64,000 nucleotides of DNA from Zhengella mangrovi. Its GTDB lineage: Bacteria; Pseudomonadota; Alphaproteobacteria; Rhizobiales; Rhizobiaceae. A program made the position numbers and the translations under genes. Shown piece by piece: positions 36,035-45,784 of the stretch. The notes below the pieces were generated by a model, which searched no databases, was not told where the DNA came from, and was given only the letters and a program-made list of their open reading frames with translations. How positions within the stretch are numbered: the first letter of the stretch is position 1; the number at the start of each line of letters is the position of its first letter. The stretch covers positions 62,001 to 126,000 of the forward strand of contig NZ_PDVP01000001.1 of the NCBI RefSeq assembly GCF_002727065.1, in the 5' to 3' direction.

Positions 36035-37264
36035 ATGGCCAAGGCGGACAATGATTTTGACATCCTGGTCGCGGGCGCGGGTTACGTGGGCCTGGCGGCG
36101 GCCGTCTCCATCGCCGGAGCTGCGCCCGACCTGAAGATTGCCGTTGTCGATGCCGCGCCGGAAGGCGTCTGGCAGAAGGACACGCGCTGCTCGGCCATCG
36201 CCGCCGCCGCCGTCCGCATGCTCGAACAGCTCGGTGTCTGGCAGGCCATGGTCGGCGAGGCCGAGCCGATCACCGAGATGATCGTCACCGATTCGCGCAC
36301 CGCCGATCCCGTTCGGCCCGTGTTCCTGACATTCAGCGGCGATGTCGGCGCTGGCGAGCCCTTCGCCTGGATGACGCCGAACAAGATCATGAATGGCGCG
36401 CTGCGCGAGAAGGCCGCCGGCCTCGGCGTCACCATCCTTCAGTCGACCCCGATCGAACGTTTCGAAACCGGTCCCGGCCATGTCACGCTGCACACGCCCG
36501 ATGGCCGAGAATTCACCGCCCGCCTGCTCGTCGCCGCCGATGGCGTGCGCTCGCGGCTGCGCGAACAGGCCGGCATCCGGACTGTGACCTGGGACTACGG
36601 CCAGTCGGGCATCGTCTGTACCGTCGCCCACGAACGCCCCCACGGCGGCCGCGCCGAGGAGCACTTTCTCCCGGCCGGACCGTTTGCGACCCTGCCGCTG
36701 AAGGGCAACCGTTCGTCGATTGTCTGGACCGAACGCACCGCCGATGCGGAACGGCTGGTCAAGGAAGATCCGTTTGTCTTCGAGGTCGAGCTGGAAACCC
36801 GCTTCGGCCACCAGCTCGGCGCCCTCAGGCTGGAGGACACGCCCCGGGCCTGGCCGCTGGGCCTGACGCTCGCGCGCGACTTCGTGACCGACCGTGTCGC
36901 GCTCGCAGGCGACGCCGCCCACGGCATTCATCCCATTGCCGGGCAGGGCCTCAATCTCGGCTTCCGCGATGTCGCCGCCCTGGCGGAGGTTGTGGTCGAA
37001 GCCGCGCGCCTGGGCCAGGATATCGGCACGCTCGACGTGCTCGAACGCTACCAGCAGTGGCGGCGGTTCGAAACGGTCCAGATGGGCATTACCACCGATG
37101 TGCTCAACCGCCTGTTTTCCAACGATCTCGGCCCCGTACGGGCCATCCGCGACCTTGGTCTCGGCATGGTTGACCGCATGCCGGCCCTCAAGACCTTCTT
37201 CATGCGCCAGGCCGCGGGCCTGACCGGTGCAACGCCGCGCCTGTTGAAGGGCGAGGCGCTGTGA
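36035..37264 (+). CDS. UbiH/UbiF/VisC-type FAD monooxygenase
   Basis: A 409-aa flavoprotein hydroxylase of the ubiquinone-synthesis type. The FAD-binding Rossmann motif is ILVAGAGYVGLAAAVS (residues 10-25); the second FAD motif is ALAGDAAHGIHPIAGQGLNLG, with the GD and the Ubi-type H-P-x-A-G-Q-G-x-N. It likely hydroxylates the ubiquinone ring, though the exact position (UbiH, UbiF, UbiL) cannot be told. It is followed by an unknown gene 23 nt downstream. Confidence 0.88.
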   Translation: MAKADNDFDILVAGAGYVGLAAAVSIAGAAPDLKIAVVDAAPEGVWQKDTRCSAIAAAAVRMLEQLGVWQAMVGEAEPITEMIVTDSRTADPVRPVFLTFSGDVGAGEPFAWMTPNKIMNGALREKAAGLGVTILQSTPIERFETGPGHVTLHTPDGREFTARLLVAADGVRSRLREQAGIRTVTWDYGQSGIVCTVAHERPHGGRAEEHFLPAGPFATLPLKGNRSSIVWTERTADAERLVKEDPFVFEVELETRFGHQLGALRLEDTPRAWPLGLTLARDFVTDRVALAGDAAHGIHPIAGQGLNLGFRDVAALAEVVVEAARLGQDIGTLDVLERYQQWRRFETVQMGITTDVLNRLFSNDLGPVRAIRDLGLGMVDRMPALKTFFMRQAAGLTGATPRLLKGEAL

Positions 37265-37287
37265 GCCCCGCCTGAAAGGATAAAGCC

Positions 37288-37890
37288 ATGACCCGCGAAC
37301 TCGATTTTGACGAGACGGCGAAGCTTGCCGCGTCTTCCGCCCAAGCCCTCGCAGGCTATCCGGCCGACCTCGCCGGCATGATCGGTGAAATGGTGCTCTG
37401 GCTCGAACGCCACCGCCTGCCGGGCCTCGCGCTCCTGGCCGATTGGCTCGAGCACGCCCCGGTGTTCGACGCCTCCGCCGCCGGCCCGGTGATCGACGAC
37501 AAGGGCATGGTTTCCTTTCCCGACCCGTTTGTTGGCGGCATGTTCATCGTCGACCGTTTCGATGAATGGACCTTGCCCGGCCTGTTCGAAGGCCCGAAGC
37601 ATGGATCGGTGCTTATGGCCCCCTTCCTCGCAATGGCCGCGCACAAGCGCTCCATGCCCCTCGAGATCGTCTTCTTCGGCGACGAACGCTTTCAGGGCGA
37701 GGCGGGCCGCCTCGTCTACCGGGACGGAAAATCGGCCTTCGAGGGCAAACCTGGCCTGCTCCCGGGCGTACGCCAGGTCGGCATCTCCAGACCGGAATTC
37801 CTGGCGAGACAGCCCAGGGCGCCGCTCGACGCCGCCATCGCCGTGGACGAGGCCGTGCTCAAGCGCCTCACGCCCGCACAGGCAAGCTGA
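37288..37890 (+). CDS. Conserved protein of unknown function
   Basis: A 200-aa protein with no signal peptide or membrane helix. Features: N-terminal helix DETAKLAASSAQALAGYPADLAGMIGEMV, a central GMFIVDRFDEW segment and VFFGDERFQGEAGRLVYRDG. The family was not recognised with confidence. It follows the UbiH-type gene by 23 nt with its own ATG and AAAGGATAAA Shine-Dalgarno, so the two are probably co-transcribed. Confidence 0.75.
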   Translation: MTRELDFDETAKLAASSAQALAGYPADLAGMIGEMVLWLERHRLPGLALLADWLEHAPVFDASAAGPVIDDKGMVSFPDPFVGGMFIVDRFDEWTLPGLFEGPKHGSVLMAPFLAMAAHKRSMPLEIVFFGDERFQGEAGRLVYRDGKSAFEGKPGLLPGVRQVGISRPEFLARQPRAPLDAAIAVDEAVLKRLTPAQAS

Positions 37891-38071
37891 CGGAGATGCC
37901 GCAACGCAGCAAGATTTGTTGCATTGCAGAAGCCCGGCACGTCGCGCAATGATGGTACCGCAAAGGCCCGCCTGCCTTTCCTTTGGATGCGCCGAAGGCC
38001 CTGACTTTGCAACCAAAATACGCGCATAAGCGTTATCCTGAGACAAATGAAAGTCATGAGGGAGAAACGCC

Positions 38072-39190
38072 ATGCTGCATGTCGAGAAGCCTGTCCGTCA
38101 GGCCGCAACCGGCCAGCGAAATCTGCAACTGAACGACATCACCCGCGATGCCGCCCGCCTGCCCGGTTTCGAGGGCCACGAAAAGGTCTGGCTCGGGCGC
38201 GACCGGGACCGCGGCCTGACGGCGATTGTCGCGATCCACGACTCGACACTGGGCCCTGCACTCGGCGGAACGCGGATCTGGGCGCATGAAACGCTCGACG
38301 CGGCGATCACAGACGCGCTGCGCCTGTCGCGCGGCATGACCTACAAGTCCGCCATTGCCAACGTGCCCTTCGGCGGCGGCAAGGCCGTCATCAAGGCCGA
38401 TTCGAAAACCCAGAAGACGACCGACCTGCTCGAAGCCTATGCCGACATGCTTTCCATGCTCCAGGGCAGCTTCTTTACCGGCGAGGATGTCGGCCTCACC
38501 GTGGCGGACGCCGATTTCCTGCGGGCCCGCACGCCCAACGTGACGGGCACGACCGCTGGCGGCTCCGGCAATCCCTCGCCGGTGACAGCGCTGGGCGTCT
38601 TTCTCGGCCTGAAGAGCGCGGTCTGTCATCGCTACGGCTCCGACGTGACCGGCGAGCTGACGGTGGCCGTCCAGGGTCTCGGATCCGTTGGCTGGTCGCT
38701 GTGCGAAATGCTGCGCGAGGCCGGCGCTCGGCTGATCGTGACGGATATCGACGAGGACCGGTGTGCAAAGGCGGCGCGGATGTTCGGAGCCACGGTGACG
38801 GCGCCTACGGATATCGTCGCTGCTGATGCCGACATTTTCGCGCCCTGCGCGCTTGGCGGCGTCCTGACGCCACAAACCATCGACAGCCTGAAAGCCGGGA
38901 TTGTTGCCGGGTCGGCGAACAACCAGCTGGCCGACGAAGACGATGCCTCCGTTCTGAAGGCCCGCGGTGTGCTCTACGCGCCGGACTACGTGATCAACGC
39001 CGGCGGACTGATCAACGTTGCCGCCGAACTGGCGCCGGGCGGATATGACAGGACCGATGCGCTGGCCCGGGTCGATCATATCCCGGACGTGCTCGGGCGG
39101 ATTTTCAGGCGCAGCGACGAGACCGGCGAGCCGACCAACCGCATCGCCGAGGCCATCGCCGTCGAGCGCCTGGCGGCCGCTCGCGGCTGA
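38072..39190 (+). CDS. Glu/Leu/Phe/Val dehydrogenase (leucine dehydrogenase type)
   Basis: A 372-aa NAD-dependent amino-acid dehydrogenase. It has GPALGGTRIW, the catalytic Lys in RLSRGMTYKSAIANVPFGGGKA, the TGEDVG strand and the Rossmann motif VAVQGLGSVGWSL. The fingerprint is that of leucine/valine dehydrogenases, which deaminate branched-chain amino acids to 2-oxo acids. A terminator follows. The 181-nt gap before it is A/T-rich near the start and may carry its promoter. Confidence 0.9.
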   Translation: MLHVEKPVRQAATGQRNLQLNDITRDAARLPGFEGHEKVWLGRDRDRGLTAIVAIHDSTLGPALGGTRIWAHETLDAAITDALRLSRGMTYKSAIANVPFGGGKAVIKADSKTQKTTDLLEAYADMLSMLQGSFFTGEDVGLTVADADFLRARTPNVTGTTAGGSGNPSPVTALGVFLGLKSAVCHRYGSDVTGELTVAVQGLGSVGWSLCEMLREAGARLIVTDIDEDRCAKAARMFGATVTAPTDIVAADADIFAPCALGGVLTPQTIDSLKAGIVAGSANNQLADEDDASVLKARGVLYAPDYVINAGGLINVAAELAPGGYDRTDALARVDHIPDVLGRIFRRSDETGEPTNRIAEAIAVERLAAARG

Positions 39191-39219
39191 CCGGATCGCG
39201 AAATCCTGAAAAAACGAAA

Positions 39220-39246
39220 AGGCCGGTTCCGGACCGGCCTTTCTGT
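39220..39246 (+). terminator. Terminator after the leucine-dehydrogenase-type gene
   Basis: AAGGCCGGT and ACCGGCCTT around TCCGG, followed by TTCTGTTT; an A run on the other side lets it also serve the opposite strand (msrA). Confidence 0.8.
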
Positions 39247-39259
39247 TTGAACGTTTGCA

Positions 39260-39284
39260 GAGCAAATCCAGCGGAAAGCGGGAG
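39260..39284 (+). repeat. Degenerate half copy of the 55-bp palindromic repeat
   Basis: GAGCAAATCCAGCGGAAAGC, then GGGAG, matches the left arm of the units at 8890-9092 (GAGCAATTCCAGCGAAAGTGGG). It sits between two convergent genes, just before the msrA stop. The right arm is absent. Confidence 0.5.
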
Positions 39285-39288
39285 TGCC

Positions 39289-39939
39289 CTAGTGGGTCGC
39301 CTGCTTCATCTTGACGCCGTGATAGGCATCGTCGCCCCAGAGCTTGCGGACGGACTTGGTCCGCCGGCTGCCTTCGCGGTAGTTCTCGTAGGCATCGGCG
39401 CGCGTGACGTAGCCGAACCGCGTCAGCGTCCGCGCCTGGCTCTGGTAGTAGTTCTGGTGATAGTCCTCGGCCGGCCAGAACTTCGCCGGGCCCTCGACCG
39501 GCGTCACGATCGTCTTGCCCAGTTCCTTCTCGCCCTCGGCGATGGCTTCGCGCGCCTCCTTGGCCTGTTGGTCGTTCAGCGCGTAGATCGCCGTCGAATA
39601 CTCGTGCCCGCGATCGTAGAACTGACCGCCGGCGTCGGTCACGTCGATGGTCCGCAGGAAGGTCGCCACCAGGTCCTTGTAGGAAATCGTCTCCGGATCG
39701 AACTCGATCTTCACCACCTCGCGATGCCCGCCGGCCGCGTAGTTGTGATAGGTCGGGTTTGCCGTCTTGCCGCCGGCATAGCCCGAAATGGTCTCGGTGA
39801 CGCCCGGCACCTTGTCCATGTCGGCCTCGACGCACCAGAAGCAGCCGCCGGCGAAGAGCGCGGTGTCGGCCCGGGCGGAAACGGCCGAGGCCAGAAGGGC
39901 GGCGCAGAACGAGAGTGCCAGTGGGAGCATACGGGACAT
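39289..39939 (-). CDS. msrA: Peptide-methionine (S)-S-oxide reductase MsrA, exported
   Basis: A 216-aa enzyme that repairs oxidised methionine. The signature is FAGGCFWCVEAD with catalytic Cys33; YSGGxxxNPxY appears as SGYAGGKTANPTYHNYAAGGHREVV and QFYDRGHEYS is present. A signal peptide (MSRMLPLALSFCAALLASAVSARA) places it in the periplasm. ATG 39939 begins that signal; the frame is open further upstream but not family-like. Confidence 0.94.
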   Translation of the reverse strand: MSRMLPLALSFCAALLASAVSARADTALFAGGCFWCVEADMDKVPGVTETISGYAGGKTANPTYHNYAAGGHREVVKIEFDPETISYKDLVATFLRTIDVTDAGGQFYDRGHEYSTAIYALNDQQAKEAREAIAEGEKELGKTIVTPVEGPAKFWPAEDYHQNYYQSQARTLTRFGYVTRADAYENYREGSRRTKSVRKLWGDDAYHGVKMKQATH

Positions 39940-40106
39940 GATCGGTCCTCCTGTTGATCGCCGGGAAACTGGCGCAGGGCTCGCCCTCATTCAAGTCACG
40001 CCTTAACAATTCGCCGTGAGCGGCGGCCACGGCCAGGCGCAACCTTTTACGCGGTCCAGCCGTTGTGCGGTCTAGAGCGGCAGAACCGCGAATGAGGAGA
40101 CAGGAC

Positions 40107-40541
40107 ATGAAGAGACATGCCACCGCGATCTGGAAAGGCGCGCTTGCCGACGGCAAGGGGCGCATCGACACCCAATCGGGCGCGCTCGCCGCGCAGGCCT
40201 ATTCGTTCAAGGGCCGGTTCGAGGACGAGGAAGGCCGCTCCGGCACCAACCCGGAAGAATTGCTGGCCGCCGCCCACGCCGGCTGTTTCGCCATGCAGCT
40301 GTCGCATTTCCTGGCCGAGAACGGCACGCCGGCCGACCGCCTCGAAGCCCAGGCCGTCGTCACGGTCGAGCCCGATGACGGCGGCTTCTCCGTCCGCTCC
40401 ACCGCGATCAGCCTGACGGGCCACGTTCCCGGGATCGACGACGCGACCTTCCAGGAACTGGCCAACAAGGCCAAGACGGGTTGCCCGATCTCCAGGGCGC
40501 TCGGCGCCATCACTATCGAGCTGGACGCGAAGCTGGCCTGA
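40107..40541 (+). CDS. OsmC family peroxiredoxin-like protein
   Basis: A 144-aa OsmC/Ohr-fold protein. The two reactive Cys are in AAHAGCFAMQLSHFL and KTGCPISRAL, and the N-terminal RHATAIWKGALADGKG matches OsmC rather than Ohr. It reduces organic hydroperoxides using lipoyl-linked thiols. GAGGAGACAGGAC precedes ATG 40107; the frame is open back to 40065. It is convergent with an AhpD-like gene. Confidence 0.92.
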   Translation: MKRHATAIWKGALADGKGRIDTQSGALAAQAYSFKGRFEDEEGRSGTNPEELLAAAHAGCFAMQLSHFLAENGTPADRLEAQAVVTVEPDDGGFSVRSTAISLTGHVPGIDDATFQELANKAKTGCPISRALGAITIELDAKLA

Positions 40542-40565
40542 CCGTAGCCGGGCCGGCCGGAAACG

Positions 40566-40910
40566 TCAGTCGGCGAGCGCGTCGAAAACGGACAGCGCTT
40601 CCGCCCCGTAGATCATCGAAGGGCCACCGCCCATGTAGACCGCGACGGCGATGGTTTCGACCACTTCCTCGCGCGTGGCGCCGTATTTCTTGGCAGCCTT
40701 GGCGTGAAAGGCGAGACAGCCGTCGCAGCGCGCCGTGATGCCAATGGCGAGGGCAATCAGTTCCTTGGTCTTGGAATCGAGAACGCCGGGCGCGATCGAG
40801 GCCTTGGCCAGTTCGCCAAAACCCTTGGCGGGCTCGGGCATGGCCTTGCGCAGCGTCGCCATGCGCGCGTTCGTCTGGTCGATGAACGAACTCCAGTCCT
40901 TGGTTGCCAT
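40566..40910 (-). CDS. Carboxymuconolactone decarboxylase/AhpD-like protein
   Basis: A 114-aa helical protein of the AhpD-like group, with the redox C-x-x-C at Cys62 and Cys65 and the proton-relay His69 (CDGCLAFHA), preceded by KTKELIALAIGI. Members act as alkylhydroperoxidases or as reductases for peroxide enzymes. Its convergence with OsmC fits a small peroxide-defence cluster together with msrA. Confidence 0.9.
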   Translation of the reverse strand: MATKDWSSFIDQTNARMATLRKAMPEPAKGFGELAKASIAPGVLDSKTKELIALAIGITARCDGCLAFHAKAAKKYGATREEVVETIAVAVYMGGGPSMIYGAEALSVFDALAD

Positions 40911-41024
40911 CGGTCGTGATCCTTGCAGCTACGGGCAGATGCAGGGGGTCATCGCATGACGGCCGCGGCCGCACCTTGACCCGGATCAACAGGGCCTGAA
41001 GCCGGCCCGGCAAGAGACGAGACT

Positions 41025-41669
41025 TTATGCGCCGACGGCGTCAAGCCGTGCCTTCAGCGCCGCGACCTCTTCTTCGAGCAGGCGAACCCGCTCTTCCAGG
41101 TCCGAAACCTGGGAAGAAGCCGCCGATGCACGCGGGGCGCTTTTCACGGCGATGTCTCCGACGTCGACGTCACCGGCCAGAAGATGCGCGAACCGGTCCT
41201 CGCGCTGGCCGGGCGCCCGTCCGATTTCCTTGACCAGCGGCGGGCGTTGGCCAATCAGCATGTCGAGTTCCTCGCGAACGGCCTCGGCAGAGCCGAAATG
41301 CGCCATGCGCTCGCTGCGCGTCAGCAGTTCGTTGAGCGTCTGCGGGCCGCGCAGCAGCAGCAGCGCCAGGATGGCCGATTGCTGGGCCGTCAGGCGGAAG
41401 ACGCGCCCGGCGCCATGCTCGAACCGCTCCGTCCGTGACCCGGAGACGCGGCGCGCGAGCCCCTTCTCCTCCAGCGACTTCAGCGCCCGGTTGATCTCGA
41501 CGGGTTCGAGCGCCATGACCGGCTCGCGAGAGCTCTTCTGGTTGGCGGCTGACTGCAGCGCGTTCAGCGTCAGGGGATAGACGTCGGGCGTCAGCAACTG
41601 CTTTTCCATCAGGCAGCCGAGCACGCGGACTTCGAACGGATTGAGATGTGGCAGATCGGAATCAGTCAT
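41025..41669 (-). CDS. YceH family (DUF480) protein
   Basis: A 214-aa protein with two winged-helix repeats: LNPFEVRVLGCLMEKQLLTPDVYPLTLNALQSAANQKSSR and TAQQSAILALLLLRGPQTLNELLTRS, the DUF480 signature. The C-terminus (about 180-214) forms a coiled coil (SDLEERVRLLEEEVAALKARL). The function is unknown; DNA or RNA binding is possible from the fold. Confidence 0.92.
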   Translation of the reverse strand: MTDSDLPHLNPFEVRVLGCLMEKQLLTPDVYPLTLNALQSAANQKSSREPVMALEPVEINRALKSLEEKGLARRVSGSRTERFEHGAGRVFRLTAQQSAILALLLLRGPQTLNELLTRSERMAHFGSAEAVREELDMLIGQRPPLVKEIGRAPGQREDRFAHLLAGDVDVGDIAVKSAPRASAASSQVSDLEERVRLLEEEVAALKARLDAVGA

Positions 41670-41756
41670 GGTCGCAATTTATCCCCGGTGCGGGAATCGC
41701 GCCAGAGTTGAACGGCTGCGTTCCGCCGAAAAATTGCGACCGGCACCCGGCGTGAT

Positions 41757-42620
41757 CTACACGGCATCGGCGGGCGCAAGGCCGGCCTCGCGCTTGAGTA
41801 GGTCGGAATAGAACAGGTCCGCGCGGATCCGCCGTTCGTCCAGCCCGCCCGACACGCGGCTGACCCGCGGCAGGCGGCCCGCCATGGCATGCATCCCCTC
41901 GCGGATGAAGCGGGCCAGAGGCGCGGGCAGGCGTCCCGTGCCCAGTTCCCGTGTCCGTGACTTTTGCTCGACCAGGTGCCAGATGGCATCCCGCACATCG
42001 CCCGCGATGGCGGTTCCGGCGAGGCAATCGGGCATGTTCATCGGCGGCAGCGTCCGGAAATCCCGTTCCGCCATCCACTCCAGAGCGACGAGCGGACGGA
42101 TGGCGTAGAAGGCCTTCTTGATCGGCGCCTCGCCACTCTCCATGTCGTGCCGCCCGGCCTGCGTCCGCAGCAGGCCCAGGTAGTGATGCGCCACCTTCGC
42201 CGGGTCGAGGATCTCGCCGAGAAGATCAAGGAGCGACGCGCGAAACCCGGGTATTTCCTCGTAAACGATGGGAGAAACGGTCCATTCCAGGATGGCTGCA
42301 TTGCCCTTGAGGGCGAGACGCAGCGCCTTGCGCAGATCCCATCCTCCGGTATCGACGTCACCCTCGATCGGGAACTCGATCACGTCGCGGCGCTGTTCGA
42401 GGACGAAATGATCGCCGGGCGGGCAGAGGTAGACGAAGCGGCAGTCATAGTCGCTGTCAGGCGAGGGAAATCCCCAGGCACGGCTTCCGCTCTCGATGGC
42501 GAACAGCACTTTCAGGCCTTCGTCCCGGACGTGATCGAGCCGCGTCCGGATTTCGCCGACCACCACCGGATCGAAATCGGCCGGGAGAGAACCGGCAACG
42601 GGCTTGGCAGAACCCGTCAC
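41757..42620 (-). CDS. RlaP-like nucleotidyltransferase
   Basis: A 287-aa protein of the DNA polymerase beta-type nucleotidyltransferase superfamily. The catalytic motif is ESGSRAWGFPSPDSDYDCRFVY (around residue 43), with G-S and the D-x-D metal ligands, followed by the ALKGNAAILEW segment typical of the RlaP group, named for linkage with RNA-repair genes. No RNA ligase or RtcB is adjacent. The RNA end-modifying role is an inference from the family. Confidence 0.82.
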   Translation of the reverse strand: MTGSAKPVAGSLPADFDPVVVGEIRTRLDHVRDEGLKVLFAIESGSRAWGFPSPDSDYDCRFVYLCPPGDHFVLEQRRDVIEFPIEGDVDTGGWDLRKALRLALKGNAAILEWTVSPIVYEEIPGFRASLLDLLGEILDPAKVAHHYLGLLRTQAGRHDMESGEAPIKKAFYAIRPLVALEWMAERDFRTLPPMNMPDCLAGTAIAGDVRDAIWHLVEQKSRTRELGTGRLPAPLARFIREGMHAMAGRLPRVSRVSGGLDERRIRADLFYSDLLKREAGLAPADAV

Positions 42621-42753
42621 CGAACACCCGATATCACATGGGCGAGGCCGCGAGCTTGCCGGACGCTCAGGCTCCCCCGCGCCCGCAGTGGCGCAGCCAT
42701 GAGGACGTGCAAGGGAAAAGCCGCCCGGTCAGGAACGAAGCGGCAGGCGCCGG

Positions 42754-43533
42754 TCACACCCGGCGCTCCACCATCATCTTCTTGATCTCGGCAATCGCCC
42801 TGGCCGGGTTGAGGCCCTTCGGGCAGGCCTGCGCGCAGTTCATGATCGTGTGGCAGCGATAGAGCCGGAACGGGTCCTCGAGATCGTCGAGACGCTCGCC
42901 CGTGGCCTCGTCGCGGCTGTCGATCAGCCAGCGGTAGGCCTGCAGCAGCGCGGCGGGACCGAGGTATCGGTCGCCGTTCCACCAATAGCTCGGGCAGGAG
43001 GTCGAGCAGCAGGCGCACAGGATGCACTCATAGAGGCCATCCAGCTTCTGCCGGTCCTCGTGGCTCTGCAGCCACTCCGTCTCCGGGGCCGGGCTGGTCG
43101 TCTGCAGCCAGGGCTCGATGGAGCGGTGCTGCGCGTAGAACTGGTTGAGATCCGGCACCAGGTCCTTGACGACCGGCATGTGCGGCAGCGGGTAGATTTT
43201 CACCGCCCCGTCGATCTCGTCCATGCCCTTGGTGCAGGCCAGCGTGTTGGTCCCGTCGATGTTCATCGCGCAGGACCCGCAGATGCCTTCGCGGCACGAC
43301 CGGCGGAAGGTCAGCGTCGGGTCGATCTTGTTCTTGATGTAGATGATCGCGTCGAGAACCATCGGGCCGCAATCGTCCATGTCGACGTAGTAGGTGTCGA
43401 CCCGCGGATTGGCGTCATCGTCCGGGCTCCAGCGGTAGACCTTGAATTCGCGAAGGTTTTTCGCGCCCTCCGGCTTCGGCCAGGTCTTGCCACCGGTGAT
43501 CTGCGAATTCTTGGGAAGTGCGAGTTCCACCAT
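42754..43533 (-). CDS. sdhB: Succinate dehydrogenase iron-sulfur subunit
   Basis: A 259-aa subunit carrying the [2Fe-2S] cluster ([16 protein letters not shown]), the [4Fe-4S] cluster ([12 protein letters not shown]) and the [3Fe-4S] cluster ([17 protein letters not shown]) that pass electrons from the flavin to ubiquinone. The last gene of sdhCDAB, 11 nt after sdhA. Confidence 0.97.
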   Translation of the reverse strand: MVELALPKNSQITGGKTWPKPEGAKNLREFKVYRWSPDDDANPRVDTYYVDMDDCGPMVLDAIIYIKNKIDPTLTFRRSCREGICGSCAMNIDGTNTLACTKGMDEIDGAVKIYPLPHMPVVKDLVPDLNQFYAQHRSIEPWLQTTSPAPETEWLQSHEDRQKLDGLYECILCACCSTSCPSYWWNGDRYLGPAALLQAYRWLIDSRDEATGERLDDLEDPFRLYRCHTIMNCAQACPKGLNPARAIAEIKKMMVERRV

Positions 43534-43544
43534 GTCAAATCTCC

Positions 43545-45374
43545 TCAGTAGACCCGCGCCTTGGGCGCGATCTTGGCCAGATCGATACCGTCGGCGATCA
43601 GGTCGACGTGAACCGGACGATATGTCAGGTCGACCTTGCCCTTCTCGTCCACGGTCGCCAGCGTGTGGACACGCCAGTTCTCGTCGTCGCGCGACGAGAA
43701 GTCCTCGCGCGCGTGCGCGCCGCGGCTCTCTTTGCGCGCCTCCGCCGAGTAGACCGTGGTGATGGCGTTGGCCATCAGGTTTTCCAGTTCCAGCGTTTCC
43801 ACCAGGTCGGAGTTCCAGATCATCGACCGGTCGGTCACCTTGACGTCCGGCAGTTCGTCCCAGATCGCCGACAGGCGCTTGCAGCCCTGTTCCAGCGTTT
43901 CCTGGGTGCGGAACACCGCGGCCTCTTCCTGCATGGCCTTCTGCATCTTCTCGCGCAGGTCGGCAGTCGGCGTCGATCCGTTGGCAAAGCGCAGCCGGTC
44001 GAAGCGGGAGAGGATCTTCTCGCTCTGGGCCTCGTCGATGGCCGGGATCGCCGCGTCGCGGTCGATCACTTCGCTCGCCCGCATCGCAGCAGCACGGCCG
44101 AAGACCACCAGGTCGATGAGCGAGTTGGAGCCAAGGCGGTTGGCGCCGTGCACCGAGGCGCAGCCGGCTTCACCCACGGCCATCAGGCCGGGCACGACGG
44201 CATCGGGGCTGTCCTTGGTCGGGTTCAGCACCTCGCCCCAGTAGTTGGTCGGAATGCCGCCCATGTTGTAGTGGACGGTCGGCAGCACCGGGATCGGCTC
44301 CTTGGTCACGTCGACACCGGCGAAGATCTTCGCCGATTCCGAGATGCCCGGCAGGCGCTCGGCCAGCACGGCCGGATCGAGGTGATCCAGGTGCAGGAAG
44401 ATGTGGTCCTTGTTCTTGCCGACGCCACGGCCTTCGCGGATTTCCATCGTCATGCAGCGCGAGACGACGTCGCGCGAGGCCAGGTCCTTGGCCGACGGTG
44501 CGTAGCGTTCCATGAAACGCTCGCCCTCGGAGTTGACCAGGTAGCCGCCCTCGCCGCGCGCACCCTCGGTAATGAGGCAGCCCGCACCGTAGATGCCGGT
44601 CGGATGGAACTGCACGAATTCCATGTCCTGCAGCGGCAGGCCGGCCCGGGCCACCATGCCGCCACCATCGCCGGTGCAGGTATGGGCCGACGTGGCCGAG
44701 AAATAGGCGCGGCCATAGCCGCCCGTCGCCAGCACCACCATCTTGGCGGCGAAGCGGTGGATCGTTCCGTCATCGAGGTTCCAGGCGATGACGCCGGTGC
44801 AGCGGCCGTCCTCGCTCATCAGCAGGTCGAGCGCGAAATACTCGATGTAGAACTCGGCGTTGTTGCGCAGGCTCTGGCCATACAGCGTGTGCAGGATGGC
44901 GTGGCCGGTGCGGTCGGCGGCAGCGCAGGTGCGCTGCACCGGCGGTCCGTCGCCGAAATTCTGCATGTGGCCGCCGAACGGCCGCTGGTAGATCTTGCCG
45001 TCCTCGGTGCGGCTGAACGGAACGCCGTAGTGCTCCAGTTCGTACACCGCCTTCGGCGCTTCCATGGCGAGATACTGCATTGCGTCCACGTCGCCGAGCC
45101 AGTCAGAGCCCTTGACCGTGTCGTAGAGATGCCATTGCCAGCAGTCCGGCGTCATGTTGGTCAGCGACGCGGCGATTCCGCCCTGGGCGGCCACGGTGTG
45201 GCTGCGCGTCGGGAAAACCTTGGTGATACAGGCCGTCTTGAGGCCCTGCTCCGCCATGCCGAGCGTGGCGCGCAGGCCCGCGCCGCCGGCACCCACGACG
45301 ACCACGTCGAACTTGTGGTCGATCAGTTCGTAGGCGCGTCCGTTGATGGAAAAGCTCTTGTCTGTGTTGGCCAT
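43545..45374 (-). CDS. sdhA: Succinate dehydrogenase flavoprotein subunit
   Basis: A 609-aa FAD protein that oxidises succinate to fumarate. It has the dinucleotide fold [13 protein letters not shown], the FAD-His motif ([13 protein letters not shown]), the active-site [21 protein letters not shown] and the Arg of [16 protein letters not shown] 45374 gives the standard [26 protein letters not shown]-type start, split here as [10 protein letters not shown]... The frame is open upstream through sdhD. The third gene of the operon. Confidence 0.97.
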   Translation of the reverse strand: MANTDKSFSINGRAYELIDHKFDVVVVGAGGAGLRATLGMAEQGLKTACITKVFPTRSHTVAAQGGIAASLTNMTPDCWQWHLYDTVKGSDWLGDVDAMQYLAMEAPKAVYELEHYGVPFSRTEDGKIYQRPFGGHMQNFGDGPPVQRTCAAADRTGHAILHTLYGQSLRNNAEFYIEYFALDLLMSEDGRCTGVIAWNLDDGTIHRFAAKMVVLATGGYGRAYFSATSAHTCTGDGGGMVARAGLPLQDMEFVQFHPTGIYGAGCLITEGARGEGGYLVNSEGERFMERYAPSAKDLASRDVVSRCMTMEIREGRGVGKNKDHIFLHLDHLDPAVLAERLPGISESAKIFAGVDVTKEPIPVLPTVHYNMGGIPTNYWGEVLNPTKDSPDAVVPGLMAVGEAGCASVHGANRLGSNSLIDLVVFGRAAAMRASEVIDRDAAIPAIDEAQSEKILSRFDRLRFANGSTPTADLREKMQKAMQEEAAVFRTQETLEQGCKRLSAIWDELPDVKVTDRSMIWNSDLVETLELENLMANAITTVYSAEARKESRGAHAREDFSSRDDENWRVHTLATVDEKGKVDLTYRPVHVDLIADGIDLAKIAPKARVY

Positions 45375-45387
45375 CGTGACAGCGTCC

Positions 45388-45771
45388 TTAACCGGCAAAT
45401 GCAAGCTTGAGCAGCGCGAAGACCGAAAGCAGGCCCACGCTGGCGACAAAGAAGGTGTTCAGCATGACGAGAAGGAATTTCCAGGCATCGTCGTGGATGT
45501 AATCTTCGATGATCACCTGCATGCCGAGCTTCATGTGGTAGAGGGCGCTCAGGATCGCCCCCATCGTCAGCAGCGCGACGAACGGGTTCGACAGGGCCGC
45601 CTGCACCTCGTCGTAGGAGGCCCCGTTGAGCGCGATGATGAGGCCGATGAAGAAGATCGTCAGCGGAACGTTGGCCACCGCGGTGACCCGCTGGCGCCAG
45701 AAATGCTCGGTACCGTCCTTGGCGGACCCCAGGCCGCGAACCTTGCCGAGCGGTGTGCGCATGTCGGTCAT
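45388..45771 (-). CDS. sdhD: Succinate dehydrogenase membrane anchor subunit
   Basis: A 127-aa protein with three membrane helices and the haem/quinone-site segment [17 protein letters not shown]. It starts [21 protein letters not shown], the usual alphaproteobacterial SdhD opening; Met4 may be the true start. 13-nt gaps on both sides within sdhCDAB. Confidence 0.94.
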   Translation of the reverse strand: MTDMRTPLGKVRGLGSAKDGTEHFWRQRVTAVANVPLTIFFIGLIIALNGASYDEVQAALSNPFVALLTMGAILSALYHMKLGMQVIIEDYIHDDAWKFLLVMLNTFFVASVGLLSVFALLKLAFAG

Positions 45772-45784
45772 GTCGGTCTCCTCC

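Noticed and set aside
42617-43027. A 136-codon minus-strand frame over the sdhB end
   Set aside because: It is out of frame with sdhB, which carries all cluster Cys residues; the frame is Arg/Pro-rich noise.
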